Assembly (NCBI GenBank): GCA_003999685.1
Contig: CP021231.1
Span: forward strand, 992,001-1,056,000
Direction of reading: 5' to 3'
Length of the DNA stretch: 64,000 nucleotides
Source: Taiwanofungus camphoratus
Lineage: Eukaryota > Basidiomycota > Agaricomycetes > Polyporales > Taiwanofungaceae
Within the stretch, counting starts at the first letter, position 1. Every line of letters starts with the position of its first letter. Positions 10,269 to 21,737 of this stretch are shown in pieces. Under the pieces are notes generated by a model. It did not search any database. It saw only the letters and a list, made by a program, of their open reading frames with translations, and was not told the DNA's origin. The position numbers and the translations under genes were made by a program.

Positions 10269-12665
10269 CTACTGTTCAATGTCCATGACATCATCCTCAT
10301 CCTCCTCATCCCCATATCCACTCAACATTGCACTGACACCATCCTCTCCCTTCCCAGTGGACACCTCCATCACCTGTGACTGAGGCTGGGCACAAGCAGA
10401 GATGACAGCAGGAGTTTCACCAGGTCCTTGTACCTCAGGATGTATCACCGGCACCCTATCGCCGCTGACCAGCACCGGATAGTAGATGACCAGCACTGCA
10501 AGTGGGTGGACTGGTGCTGGATCCTGCAACAGCAGCACTGGGGTGTCAGGAAGGGGGACCAGTGAGACAGGGGATGATGTGGGCGACACAGAGGGCACTG
10601 GATTGATGACAGGAGGTGAGTAAACCCTGCTTACCCTTCTCTCCATGTCTGGCAGGGAGAACCAGACTACCGGCTCCTGTTCCCGGTCACGCAGACCAGT
10701 ATTCAGGTGAACCATTGCCGGATCACTTGCATCTGATGCTGTAATATACAGAGCTGGAGCCAGGTTGTCCTGAGGCAGAGCTGGGTCATCCTGAGGCAGA
10801 GCCAGGTCATCCTGGGGTGGAGCTAGGTTGTCCTGTGGAGGTGCCGGGTCACCTCCGCTGATCTCCTAGTCCATCAGACCAGAATCGTGGTCCATTAGAA
10901 CCTCTTCCTGAGGCCCGGTAGATGGCCCTATGAGTAAATGGAAACCAAGGTCAGCCAGGGTGTGAATAAAGGAACAGGGACCTATCTGGCAGGTTCAAGA
11001 TGTCTGGTCCCACCAAGCCCTTCACTGCTGCCCTCAAAGTCTCCACCATGAGCTCCGTTGTGGCCAGTCAGCAGTGCAGGGCCAGGTTCTTGTACTCGAG
11101 CAGCTCCACCCACCCTCTTAGATCCTCTGCAGGCACGTCCTATGGTCGCACAAGTGTGTCACCAAGCCATGGCACATGAAGCATCCATGCCGGTGGGACC
11201 ACAATGTCTACATATGCCATATCTGGCCATCAATGAGGAAGGATCTAAAGCAATAAACAAAAAACTTACTGCACCACTTTGGTGGCATAGATGCCACCAT
11301 CCCCTCTCCACCTGACCCAGATGGCTCATCAGCAGGAGGAGAAGATGATCTTCTCCTTGAGACTGCTGTCTTCCCTGTCTTCAGCACTGGAGTGCACTGC
11401 CCCACCAGCTCCATGGCCTGTGCCCTTCTGGTCTTCTTGCCTGTTGAGGGCCGTCTGGAGGAGGCAGTGGCATTGGCCACTTTGGCAGTGGCTTGGCAGC
11501 GGCATGTCATGGGAGGTGGCTGGGTGCATTTTGCCTTCGCAAAATGGCACCTGTCGCAGGCTGTGACCTTGCCTGTGGGTGGCTGATCGGGGTGGGTCAA
11601 TATGATGCACTCACCTAGCTCGCACCGGGTGCAAGGGGGGTCCTATACAAATGTAAGTGTGAATTGGAGCAAAGAGAGAGCAATGACTCACCATTGGCCA
11701 TGCCCATTTGTCTGAGCACATTGCCCCCAGCTTTCAGGATGGCCTCCCCTGCTCACTCAGTGCCGCAAACACTGACCGTGACCACGATCATGCCTGGCTG
11801 CTCCTCAGTGGCCACCCCCACTCATCCTCTGATGGAACCAGTGTTGTCGGCTTCAGGATCCTCTTCAGCTTGTGGGGCATCCTGGGCAATGGGCGTGGCA
11901 GCAGGGAGACAGTTGCTGGTCACCTGGTCAGTTTCTTCTCCTCACGGTGCCATCCTCTCTCAACCGGGCTCATCCCCTCCATCTTGACATCTTCCTCAAC
12001 CATCCCCTCCTCCCGGCTCACATCATCCACCTCCACCCTCTGTGGCACCTCCACAGTTTTGCGGGACTTGTGCGGTGCTGCAACCTCTGGTTTCATTCTC
12101 ACCTTCTTCCTTCTCTGGCTCTCCTCTTCCACCTCAACCTTCACTGATGTCTCCCAGGTCCTCTTGGCATCTGCAACAGCTAGGGAATAAAAAGAAGTCA
12201 GTGTAAGTCATGTAAACAACATGCAGCTACTCACCATCTGCCTGCCACCAAGTGTTCTCTATACTCTCCTCCTCCACCTCTGACACAGCACCCTCCAGTG
12301 GCTCTGAGTACCAGAGGTTGGCCTTGACTTTGGAATCGTCAGCTGACATAACCTCCAAGTGTGCCAGCACACTGTGCTGAGCAGCACGTGTAAACTCACC
12401 CACGCTGCTTAGGACAATGGCAGGCACATATGACCACTCACCAGCAGTGGAGGCCGTGATGAGGAGGTTCCAGAGGAGATGCTGAAATGGATGTGTATAT
12501 AGTTAGCATGTAATGAGATAGTGGAAAACTTACCAGCTCCTGCTCCAACCTCTTGTCAAACCAGGTCTGGCATGAATGGTTGGGGCCAGGCAAGTGAGAG
12601 AGGGCCAGATGCACTCAGTTTGCCATCAGATAAAGGCTTTCTTGCATGGACAGAGTGGAGGACAT
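10269..12665 (-). pseudogene. C6-type zinc-cluster gene of the KDZ element
   Basis: A multi-exon minus-strand gene starting near 12665. The 5' exons encode a Trp/Leu-rich segment (WFDKRLEQEL, then HLLWNLL) and an acidic, Lys/Glu-rich middle (about 11920-12430). The key part is at about 11540-11640: CTRC and, across a short GT-AG intron, ACDRCHFAKAKC, a C-x2-C-x7-C-x2-C-x6-C cluster of the fungal Zn2Cys6 style. A serine/basic stretch and a Pro/Val-rich tail ending in an acidic DEEDEDDVMD follow. There is a TGA in the first exon and further interruptions in the middle, so this copy is probably dead. By motif it is a nuclear DNA-binding protein; its target is unknown. Confidence 0.6.
10750..10855 (-). 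repeat. 21-bp repeat in the zinc-cluster gene
   Basis: About four to five units of 21 bp (plus-strand core GGTCATCCTGAGGCA) encode a 7-residue Pro/Gln/Asp/Leu-type repeat on the minus strand. The sequence differs from the GGTGCC family but the period is the same. Confidence 0.65.
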
Positions 12666-13804
12666 ATTTAAAGCAGGTTTCAATAGTGAAATGCAGCTAG
12701 AAACACATGAAAGGAGAGTGTCATGATGGTGGTGTCAATGACCGATGGATGAACAACAGTGAAAAAGATCATGGGATGATCACGTGATCGGCACGTTCAG
12801 ACACATCATGTGACTGAAACTTACTGATGCCTGCCTGATTCCTCATGTTCAATCCCAGCTCTGTTTCCGTGCTGATCTTGAGCTTCAAATTCATCATTTC
12901 TGTGACCCATATACAATGTCCAGCACATCCAAGAGTGAGTGCTTTCAATATTCCTCTATTTGTGATACCAATGGCCCTGTTACAGACACTCAATCCAAGG
13001 GAAAGGGCACCACCAGGCCTTCTCAGCCTCTGCAGGCATCCACCATCTCTCCCTTCTCATCTGATCAGCCCAGTGAGCACCAGAGGACAGGGCAGGATCC
13101 CTCCATGTGGAATTTGCCTCCACCACCCCCCAGAAGGATGGCCTCAGAGATGGCCAGAGAAGGGACAGAAGGAGGGAGAGGCCAGGGAGGAAGAGAAGGG
13201 AGTAGGAGGGGCCCCTCACAGTCAGTCAATCCCAGTCCTGTTTCCTCCAGACAGTCCTCCAGGACCTCATCCCAACCTCCGGAGTGGACTGTGCTTCCCC
13301 CTCCCCTCCATCACCAGTCACCTGGCATCCATCTCAGAACACATCTGGATCACTGGACTGGATGCAGCTTCCTCCCCCACCTCTTCCATCAGCAGGCCAC
13401 TCATTGATGGCACAGGCAGGGCCCTCACCCTCAACATCAGCTGGCCAGTCAGCCCGGCTGCCATCTCAACCATCCGACTGAATAATGCTGCCACCACCGC
13501 CAGCGTCCTCTGCAGGTAGATCCTGGCCTCCTCCATTTGAACAGTCAGGGTGGACAACTCTACCACTGTCACCCCCATCCCAGTCAGGCCCATTGGCCCA
13601 GGCTGCATCACAAGTGCCGGAGTGGACCCAGCTGCCTCCCCCCCCTCCAACATTGGCCAGACCGCCATGGGGTGCAGCACCAGTGGGTCGTGCACTGGTG
13701 CCATTGAGAAGCAAAGGAGGAGCAGCATCATTTGCCAGTGTAGTGGGGCTGTCAGGAGCAGGTGGACCGGTATCAGGGCATGCAACGGCACCACCAGGCT
13801 CAAG

Positions 13805-14022
13805 CACGACACTGTCAGATCATGGTTCAGCACTGACAGGTCCTAGCACAGCACCATCGGGTCCTAGTACAGTGCCATTGGGTTGTGGTTTGGTGCCGTC
13901 GGGTTGTGACATGGTGCCATCAGGTTGTGGCATGGCACTGTCGGGTCCCAGCATGGTGCTGTCGGGTTGTGGCATGGTGATGCTGTCAGGTCTCAGCACA
14001 GCGCCATAGGGTTGTGGTTCGG
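13805..14022 (+). repeat. 21-bp minisatellite in the Pro-rich gene
   Basis: About nine units of 21 bp with a GGTGCCATCGGGT-type core encode a 7-residue repeat (GPSTAPS, GCGMVPS). The array resumes on the far side of the solo LTR at about 15790-15830, so the LTR landed inside the array. Confidence 0.8.
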
Positions 14023-15785
14023 TGATGAGTTCTGTAGTCTTCTGGGCTCTGAATTGTGATTTTAGGAACTTTTTAATCCCCTCACAGACCATTCTATGAC
14101 CCTTCTACAGCCTACAACAGGTAGAATAGGTCCCTATGATGTTCCTAACACCTCCTTTGTCTCCTAAACCCTTCTAACACCCTACAAAGTCCTGCAAAGT
14201 CACACGAGGCGCTACAAAGTTTCAAACGCTAGCCACAATGTCCCTAACTCCTACTAATTCCACTATCGGACACTGCCGGCCCTCTCATATTGTTCTATTG
14301 GGTCCAGGCCCCAGCTACTACGTCACTCATCACGGGTTTAGCTAAGAAGGCTTAGCTAAGTCTCTCCATTCTCTTGTGACTGCAGGCACCTCCGATAGGC
14401 TCCAAAATGGTCTGAAGTTTTAAAGGCTGGACTCAGGAAGCCTTGTGCACCCCCTGGGTCTTGATCCTATGTCATAAGGTCCTTCTATGGCACATCCATA
14501 TGATCCTTCACCCATTTAGGGCATTTTCTACCTTGATTAGAACAAGTCCCACTGCTAAGAAACTTTGTATGCTCTTAGCCAACTAAGACAGTTGATCATG
14601 GTGCATGGCTGCTCTCGAATAGTCATCCTGCCCTCATGGATGGACTTGGTCACCTTTCTACCATACATAGTTCCCCTGTTTCAGTTCCTATTTAGTTTCT
14701 ATCCTTCTTGTGTTCACTTCAGAGCCCATGCACTTGAGTACACATTTCGGACTTGTAAGAATCACTTCGTGCCAGAATAGTTCACCTCACTCTCTCCTAT
14801 TTAGTCAGAGGTAGTTTACCATGTATCAGAGAGACTCCTCAGTGCATGCTTCTTCCTTTAGAATACAAGTCCCCTATAGCTCTGACCTCAGAAAGTGCCA
14901 CGAGTGCAGCCTTAGAAACAGTCCTAAGCCCCTAAAGTCTTCACCCTAGCTCCGTTTCAGTATCTTTGAACTACATCTATGCTCACGATATATTTACGAA
15001 CTACGTCTATGCCCCTCGAACTGTGCACTACGATCCATGAAGCCGATGTGACTTTGCACCCTTCAGTACATCCTATAGCACCTATCTGGTGGGCCTCCAC
15101 CTTAGTTATATCCAAAGGCTCACGTTGTGTCATCCCTACATCCCACGATAGTACTACAACTCTCCTATAACCTCCATTTCAGGTCATAGTACATTCCCCT
15201 ATACCCTCGAACTCTCTGACCTATGCCCTGAAGCCAACAGACATTTTGGAACTTCCAGCGACCTTGTTCTCCCATCCCTACTCCAAGTATTGACTCTCTG
15301 AACCATCTGACCTCTTCTATAGGTCTCCTACGCTAGTCAAATCTCGCACACCTCACTCTAACAAACTTCGAAGCATTACACCCTTTAGCTAACTCTAGTT
15401 AAAGACTTCAGAGCAGTCTTGTATTCTTTGCCGATTAGTTGAACCCATATTCCGTTGACTTATTGCTCCCTAACTCTATGCAGCCTATGAAGTGAGCTAG
15501 TGCGCTTTAGCTAAAACTTCAAAGGCCTCCGCAGAACTTTGAAGGACTTCACACACTTCAGAGGGCCTCGCAAGGTCTTTGGGATTGTCTAGCACATAGG
15601 AGCAAGATCCTGTTGTGCAGGACCCTTGACCCCTTACTCCCTTGCTTATATAAAACAAGACATACAGGTCTTCTGATATCATACAGGTTGTATCTCCTCT
15701 CCTCACATCCCCACAGTTTATCCCACTACTTCTTAGCCACATTATGGAGCACTCTCTAGGTACCAGGGTCCCCTAGGTCATATCA
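14023..15785 (+). repeat. Solo LTR, 1.76 kb, family with 4-bp target duplication
   Basis: Begins TGATGAGT and ends ATATCA. A second copy in reverse orientation lies at 38641-40249. Flanks are TCGG on the left and TCAG on the right, a likely 4-bp duplication with one change. A TATA-like box (CTTATATAAAA) at about 15650 suggests the LTR reads rightwards with a long U3. No gene is visible in it. The parent retroelement is not in the window. Confidence 0.75.
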
Positions 15786-16354
15786 TCAGTGCTGTTGGGT
15801 CATCCAGTGATGCCATTGGGAGCAGACACGGCACCTGCAGCCACAAACACATCTGCAGCAGGGAGTGGGACAACCCCGGTGCTGAAGAAGAAGGGCAAGA
15901 AAACCCACCTTCTGTCCACTGTCTCCCTCCCCCCCTTCATGTATGACAATGACGTGGAGGTCATCCCTCTCACTGAAAATGTGAAGAAGTATCATGAGTC
16001 CCACCCCATTCCTTCTGGGTGCTTGATGTCCACCATCTATGGCACCATCATTGACATCAAAAGGCCCATCAAGCCCCACCCCGACCTCACCCCCTTTGAA
16101 AAGAGGAGGCATGATCTCTTTGGCCCCAGACGTCTCACTATGACCTCCACAGGCTACAGGGAGATGATGGCCATCAGGTGTCGGGAGTTCTTTGCTGATG
16201 AGGAGTTTATGGCAGTGGGATTGAGCCCCAGCCAGAGGAGATTGCCTCTCCCTCCTTCTTCATCCTCCTTTTCTGATAGTGGCTCTTCTGGGGATGGATC
16301 TGGCAGTAAGGGACAGAGCTCTGGAGGGGGGTTGCAGTATGAGACAGATAGTGA

Positions 16355-16356
16355 TG

Positions 16357-16387
<31 letters not shown>

Positions 16388-16425
16388 GGAGGAGGAGGAG
16401 GAAGAGGAAGATGAGGAGGGGCAGG
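16355..16425 (+). repeat. GAT/GAG triplet microsatellite
   Basis: A run of GAT triplets passes into GAG/GAA triplets and encodes the Asp/Glu tract of the Pro/acid-rich gene. A short GGGGCA hexamer run follows at about 16420-16440. Confidence 0.85.
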
Positions 16426-16557
16426 GGCAGGGGCAGGGGGACGTTATAGAGCTCAGCTCTGATGCTGGGCAGCATGCAGATCAGATAGAGGTGGATGAGG
16501 GCCAGGCTCAGGTAGGTAAGTTCTTTTTCCCCTTTTCCATGGTTCTAATAGTACATG

Positions 16558-16969
16558 TGTTGAAGTCTGACTTACATGTCAAAATATCGGACTAATGCAC
16601 TGCATTGTAATGCTGTGCTTAGTTACCTTAGATACCATCACTACACAGCATTACTATGGACACTGCCTCATCTTAGTTACAATCACTGTACAGCCTTGTT
16701 GGGATCAATCTGCACAGCCATGCAGTGCACACAGCCTTAGTATCCTAGTTACTGTAGCACTGCATAGCCTTACTGTAGATGTATATAAACCCTAGAGTCC
16801 CAGTCCTGGATCCCCAGTGACTTACATTGGACTCTAGGTATGTTTTGTATATTTTCTTGTTAATATATGAGTGACTTACATTGGACTCTAGCTCTTCTGT
16901 CCCAGCAAGTCATCTCTGCTTGCATATATCTTGGAGTGTAACTCCTTGTGATATTGTCTGAACTTAACA
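16558..16969 (+). repeat. 5' LTR of the copia element
   Basis: Runs from TGTTGAAG to CTTAACA. A TATA box (GTATATAAAC) lies at about 16774-16783. Downstream, a 22-bp direct repeat (core GACTTACATTGGACTCTAG) occurs at 16816-16837 and 16870-16891; the first copy is followed at once by GTATGT. Confidence 0.95.
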
Positions 16970-16981
16970 GGTTATGAGCCC
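16970..16981 (+). other. Primer-binding site, half-tRNA type
   Basis: GGTTATGAGCCC directly follows the LTR. It is the complement of the anticodon stem-loop sequence of initiator methionine tRNA (GGGCTCATAACC). Drosophila copia and yeast Ty5 are known to prime from this internal part of a cleaved tRNA. Confidence 0.8.
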
Positions 16982-17366
16982 TGTACTCTGAACCTGGTCC
17001 ATTACTTACTTTTACTTACTGTACTCTTCTACCCTCTCTTACAAGAGGCAGATTGAAAGTGACAGTCAGGGCATAGACCCAGTCACTATATCCCCCTAAG
17101 CACATAGCCACTAGATCCAGGACGAACTCTTGGAGGGTTGCTCTTCAGTGGGTGCCCTCTTCCTAGGTTGACTAGGAGGCAGGCTAGTAGGACTCGGCCT
17201 GTGCTTACAAACCAGGTGAAATCCCCTGCTCAACTGCGAACTGGACTAGAATCTGGGGCTCCTAGTTATCATACTAGTTGTATAGCAGTACTTTACTATA
17301 CTACCTGGACCAAGGTTCAACTTCCTCCCCTCTGGTGGTTGTGTTCAAAGGCCCACACTTGGCTAA

Positions 17367-20300
17367 GTGTGTGAGAGTATTCACTTGCACACCACTACGG
17401 ACTTCAAATCAGACAATACACACCCATTATACTCCATCATGTCCAACTCACTTCCTACCTTCTCTAAACTCAACTCCTCCAATTATCCCACCTGGAAAGG
17501 AGAGATGATGGCTGCACTTCGCTCTGCAGGTCTATGGCGCATTGTCTCAGGCACCTCCAAAATGCCCACTGCCAGTACACCTATCACACCTGAAGAAACC
17601 AAGGCCAGAGAGGATTGGGAGCTTAAAGTGGACAAAGCAGCTGGATGGCTCTATCTCATGATTGAGCAAGATCAAAGGGTTCATCTTGATGGGATATCTG
17701 ATGATCCTGTTAAGATATGGGCTGCTCTTGCAGATGCTCATCAGCAAAAGCGTCCTGGGGCCAGATTCAATGCTTATGATGACTTGTTCTCCATCAGAAA
17801 GCATGACAATGAATCCCTCCAAATGCTGATGAACAGGGTCAATGCTACTATGCAAGGCATCCAGAACCTCAGACCAGACAAGTTCACTCTGGATCAGCTG
17901 GATGAAGAGCTTACATCCATGGCCATGATTCGTGCTCTGCCAGAGGAGTACTCTGCCTTCACCTCCAACTTGCTTCTGCAGAATGATCTGTCCAAATCAA
18001 AGGTTCAGGCTGCCTTTATTACTGAAGAGAATCAGAGGCGTCATCGGTCCACAGTCTCCAGTGACCAAGCCTTATCCACAACTACCACTGTTAACTGTGA
18101 ATTCTGTGGTATCAAAGGCCATACCAGGGACAAGTGCTTTGCTTATCAGAAGGCACAAAAAGAGACAAAGGACAGGGTACAGGCACGCAAAGGCCATGGA
18201 AAGCGCTATCAGGCCAACCAGGCTCAGGACAGTACCAAGACCACAGACACTGCTGCAGTTGTTACTGAAACTGCTGGAAATGCAAGTCTCAATTCTGATC
18301 CCAATCCACCACTTCAGCTTGATGCTAACTTCAACTGGAATGCAGACACAGGTGCCACTTCTCATATGACACCCCATCGCCATTGGCTGCACAATTATAA
18401 GCCTCTGCAAATTCCTATAAAGTTGGCAGACAACACCATTGTCTACTCAGCTGGAGTTGGATCTGTGGTATTTAAACCAGTCATAAAGGGCAGAGAGGTT
18501 AGAGCTGTAGAATTCCAAAGAGTGTTGCATGTTCCCAGACTGAGAAACAACCTGCTCTCATGTCTGTATTTAACTAGAAAGAAGGGCTTTCAAATCCATA
18601 TCTATTCTGATTCAATGCACTTCATTCATGGTGACAAAAGCATATTCATTGCATCCATTGATGATAACAATGCTGCCTATCTGGATGGAGTCACAGAAGC
18701 CTCTCTTGAACATGCTCAACTGTCTGCCACTCTTCCTTTAGATCTAAACCTCTGGCATCGTCGTCTTGCACACCACAGTTATGCTGATGTCCAGAAAATG
18801 ATCAAGGAAGATCTGGTCACTGGTCTTGTCCTGGAGTCCAAGCAGCAGCCAGATCCTATCTGTGAGCCATGCCTTGCTGGAAAAATGCATGCCAATTCAT
18901 TCCCATCTTCCCTACAACGTGCTACTCAGCCCTTGGAGCTTATTCACTCTGATATTCATGGTCCTTTACCTGTGCGCACACACTCTGGTTATCGCTACTG
19001 GATCACCTTTATAGATGATTACACCAGATTCAGAGTTGTGTTGCTGCTCAAGGAAAAGAGTGAAGCCTTTGATGCATTCAAGAGGTTCAAGGCTTATGCT
19101 GAAAATCATCTGAATGTCAAAATCAAGGCACTTCAGGATGATAAGGGAGGGGAATACATGTCCCATGCATTCATCAAGTACACAGATGATGCTGGGATTG
19201 TACGCAGGCATACCACCAGAAATAGGCCTCAGCAGAATGGTGTAGCAGAGAGAGCTAATAGGGTCATGCAGGATGATTGTTCAGCCATGCTTGCAGAAGC
19301 TAAGCTGCCACTTTCATTTTGGGGAGAATGTCTTGCCTCTATGGTGTATGTATGGAATCACCTTCCTACCTCTGCAGTTAAAGGAGCCACCCCATTTGAA
19401 TTGTGGTTTAAGCGCAAGCCAGATGTCAGTCATCTCAGAGTGTGGGGGTGTACTGCCTATGTCCATATACAGAAGGATCAGAGATCAGCTCTTGGACCTC
19501 ATATGCAGAAGTGTGTCTTTATTGGATATCCTGATGGTTATAAGGGATGGAAGTTTTATAATCCCACCACCAAAAAGACCATTATTTCAGAGCGAGCTGA
19601 CTTTGATGAGCGCTACTTTCCTGGTCTGAAGCACACTTCTTCTATCCATCCTCCTGCTGCTGCTGTTGCTCCTGAATCTGTCCCTGTACCGGATTTTGGG
19701 GGGGATAATGATCCTGCACCTGTTGATGCAGCTCCTGTTCCAAATCCACTTCAGGTACCAGTTGCACCACCTCCAAATTCACCCATAGTAGCTCAAAGTC
19801 CTTCACCATCTCCTGCTCCTTCTGCTCCCACTGCATCTCCTGATCCTGCACCTCAGACTTCCAATGATGATAGGCCCATTGCTCTTAGACGTACACCTCG
19901 TAATGTACGTCCTCCAACCAACTGGTGGGTCATCAGAGAACCTACTCCAGCTGTAAAGGAGGAGAGCAGTGAAGATGAGCTTGATGTCATAGATGCAGAT
20001 GCTGATTTTGTGGAGGTTCAATTTGCTGGTCTATCTGCTGGTGCAGACCCTCATACCTTTAAACAGGCAATGAGTGGTCCTGATGCCAAACACTGGTATG
20101 ATGCTGCAAATCAGGAGATCATGGCATTGGTGGGCAATCACACTTGGGACATTGTAGAGCTTCCTCCTGGAAAGAAGGTCATTGGTTCTGGCTGGGTCTT
20201 CAAAATCAAGCGCAATGCAGATGGCTCTATTGAGCGCTACAAGGGCAGAGTGGTTGCAAAGGGATATAGTCAGAGACCTGGATTTGATTACACTGAGGTC

Positions 20301-21641
20301 TTTGCACCCACATTCAGGCTTGCATCCCTGCGACTTATTCTTGCTCTTGCTGCCATTGAAGACCTAGAACTGCGCTCTGTAGATATCTCCTCTGCCTTTC
20401 TAAATGGAGACCTTGATGAGGAGATCTATATGAAGCAACCAGAGGGCTTTCATGAAGGAGGATCTAGTCATGTCTGTCGTCTCAGAAGACCCATCTATGG
20501 ACTGAAGCAAGCCCCTCGTCAGTGGAACAAGAAACTCCGTGCTACTCTTGAAAGCATGAGCTTCAAATGTCTCTACTCTGACAGAAGTGTCTATCTGTAT
20601 GTCAAGGATGATGTGCGCATCATTGTGCCAGTCTTTGTGGATGACATGACCATTGCCACCAAGTCTGTTGCTGCAGCTGACAATGTGGTCAAGCAGTTGT
20701 CCCAGCACTTTAAACTTCGGGATTTAGGGCCTACTACATTTCTATTGGGTATAGAGATCACCAGGGATCGCTCAGAGCGCTCATTGTCACTGTGTCAGCA
20801 TCAGTACATTATAGACATGCTAGAGCGCTTCAATCTGTCAGACTGCAAACCAGTCAAGACTCCCATGACATCTGGTCTTGTACTCACAAAGGAGATGGGT
20901 GCCCAGTCTCAAGAGGACATTGAGTTTATGCACAATGTTCCTTATCTCAGTGCTGTTGGTGCACTCATGTACTTGGCCATCACCACTCGTCCTGACATCC
21001 AGTTTGCTGTGTCCTTCTTGGCACGCTTCAACTCCAATCCTGGACCTGCTCATTGAAATGCTGTAAAGCACGTGTTTCGGTATTTGCAGGGCAGCAAAGA
21101 TTTCAAGCTGACTTACAAACCTGACTCTGCACAGGAGATGTTTGTCACTTACTCAGATGCTGCTCATGCAGATTGTAGAAACAGTGGTCGGTCAACTGGA
21201 GGATATGTAGTCAAGGTTGGGACTGGGGCTATCAGCTGGAGCAGTAAATTGCAGGGCATTGTCACACTCTCCACCACTGAAGCAGAGTACATTGCAGCTG
21301 TTGAGGCTGGCAAGGAGATTCTGTGGATGCGCAATATCCTTACTGAGTTTGGCTACACCATAGACATGCCCTCCACCCTCTATATTGATAATCAGTCATC
21401 TCTGAGTGTGACCAAGAATCCAGAACATCATGGACGAATGAAGCACTTGGATCTTCGATTCTATTGGCTCAGGGACACTGTAGAAACTGGCATTATTACT
21501 ACTGAGTACATGCCCACCAAGCTTATGGTTGCTGATGTGTTGACCAAAGCACTCACAATACCTCAACTTGTGTGGTGCAGGCAGATGATGGGGGTGCATG
21601 GAGTAGTTGAGTCAGATGATGCCGCAACAGAATCTGCATAG
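17367..21641 (+). pseudogene. Copia gag-pol polyprotein region
   Basis: Parts in order: gag (about 17440-18200) ending in a CCHC knuckle (CEFCGIKGHTRDKC); protease (about 18330, DTGATSHM); the GAG-pre-integrase block (LWHRRLAHHS); integrase core (about 18940-19270, HSDIHGPL and RPQQNGVAERAN); a long Pro/Ala-rich linker (about 19640-19880); reverse transcriptase (about 20180-20680, YKGRVVAKGYSQ, SAFLNGDL, FVDDM); and RNase H (about 21130-21350, YSDAAHAD, TTEAEYIA). About one break separates it from a whole frame. In this family the polyprotein is cut by its own protease and assembles in cytoplasmic particles. Confidence 0.93.
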
Positions 21642-21737
21642 TTGAGAGTCACGTGACCTTCAAAGTCCGCCTCGGCAGTTACCGAACAGGGCTGTCTTGA
21701 CACGTCACAGTCTTGCATCTCTTCTCAAACAACCATT

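Larger units (their letters stand above)
12916..16520 (+). pseudogene. Proline-rich/acidic gene with WxxLPPPP repeats, split by an LTR
   Basis: Probable start at 12916 with a short exon, then a GT-AG intron ending at about 12983. The N-terminal half repeats a W-x-x-L-P-P-P-P motif about six times (near 13108, 13284, 13361, 13479, 13548 and 13624); the Trp of one copy reads TGA. A 21-bp minisatellite follows, interrupted by the solo LTR 14023-15785, and the frame resumes at about 15789. The C-terminal part has a conserved-looking globular block (LPPFMYDNDVEVIPL, then PFEKRRHDLFGPRRLT), a Ser/Gly-rich linker and a run of about nine Asp and eight Glu. A frame change near 13300 and the LTR mean it is not functional here. 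Function unknown; possibly a nuclear acidic protein. Confidence 0.55.
6360..16557. mobile_element. KDZ composite transposon, copy A (fragment)
   Basis: This stretch holds the 5' part of a KDZ transposase gene (-), an HMG-like gene (+), a zinc-cluster gene (-) and a proline/acid-rich gene (+). The first two parallel copy B (49540-64000) almost base for base, in the same divergent arrangement, so they move as a unit. The left side is cut by the chromovirus. The proline/acid-rich gene is split by a solo LTR (14023-15785), and the right side meets a copia element at 16558. No terminal inverted repeat could be assigned. Several genes carry stops or small deletions, so this copy looks inactive. Confidence 0.75.

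Noticed and set aside
11664-12190. Plus-strand Ser/His-rich frame of about 160 codons
   Set aside because: Antisense of the zinc-cluster gene, whose minus-strand exons show GT-AG borders and a cysteine cluster.
16970-16990. Possible tRNA-Met gene fragment
   Set aside because: Only the anticodon-loop complement is present, directly after an LTR; it is a primer-binding site. I found no tRNA or rRNA gene in the window.
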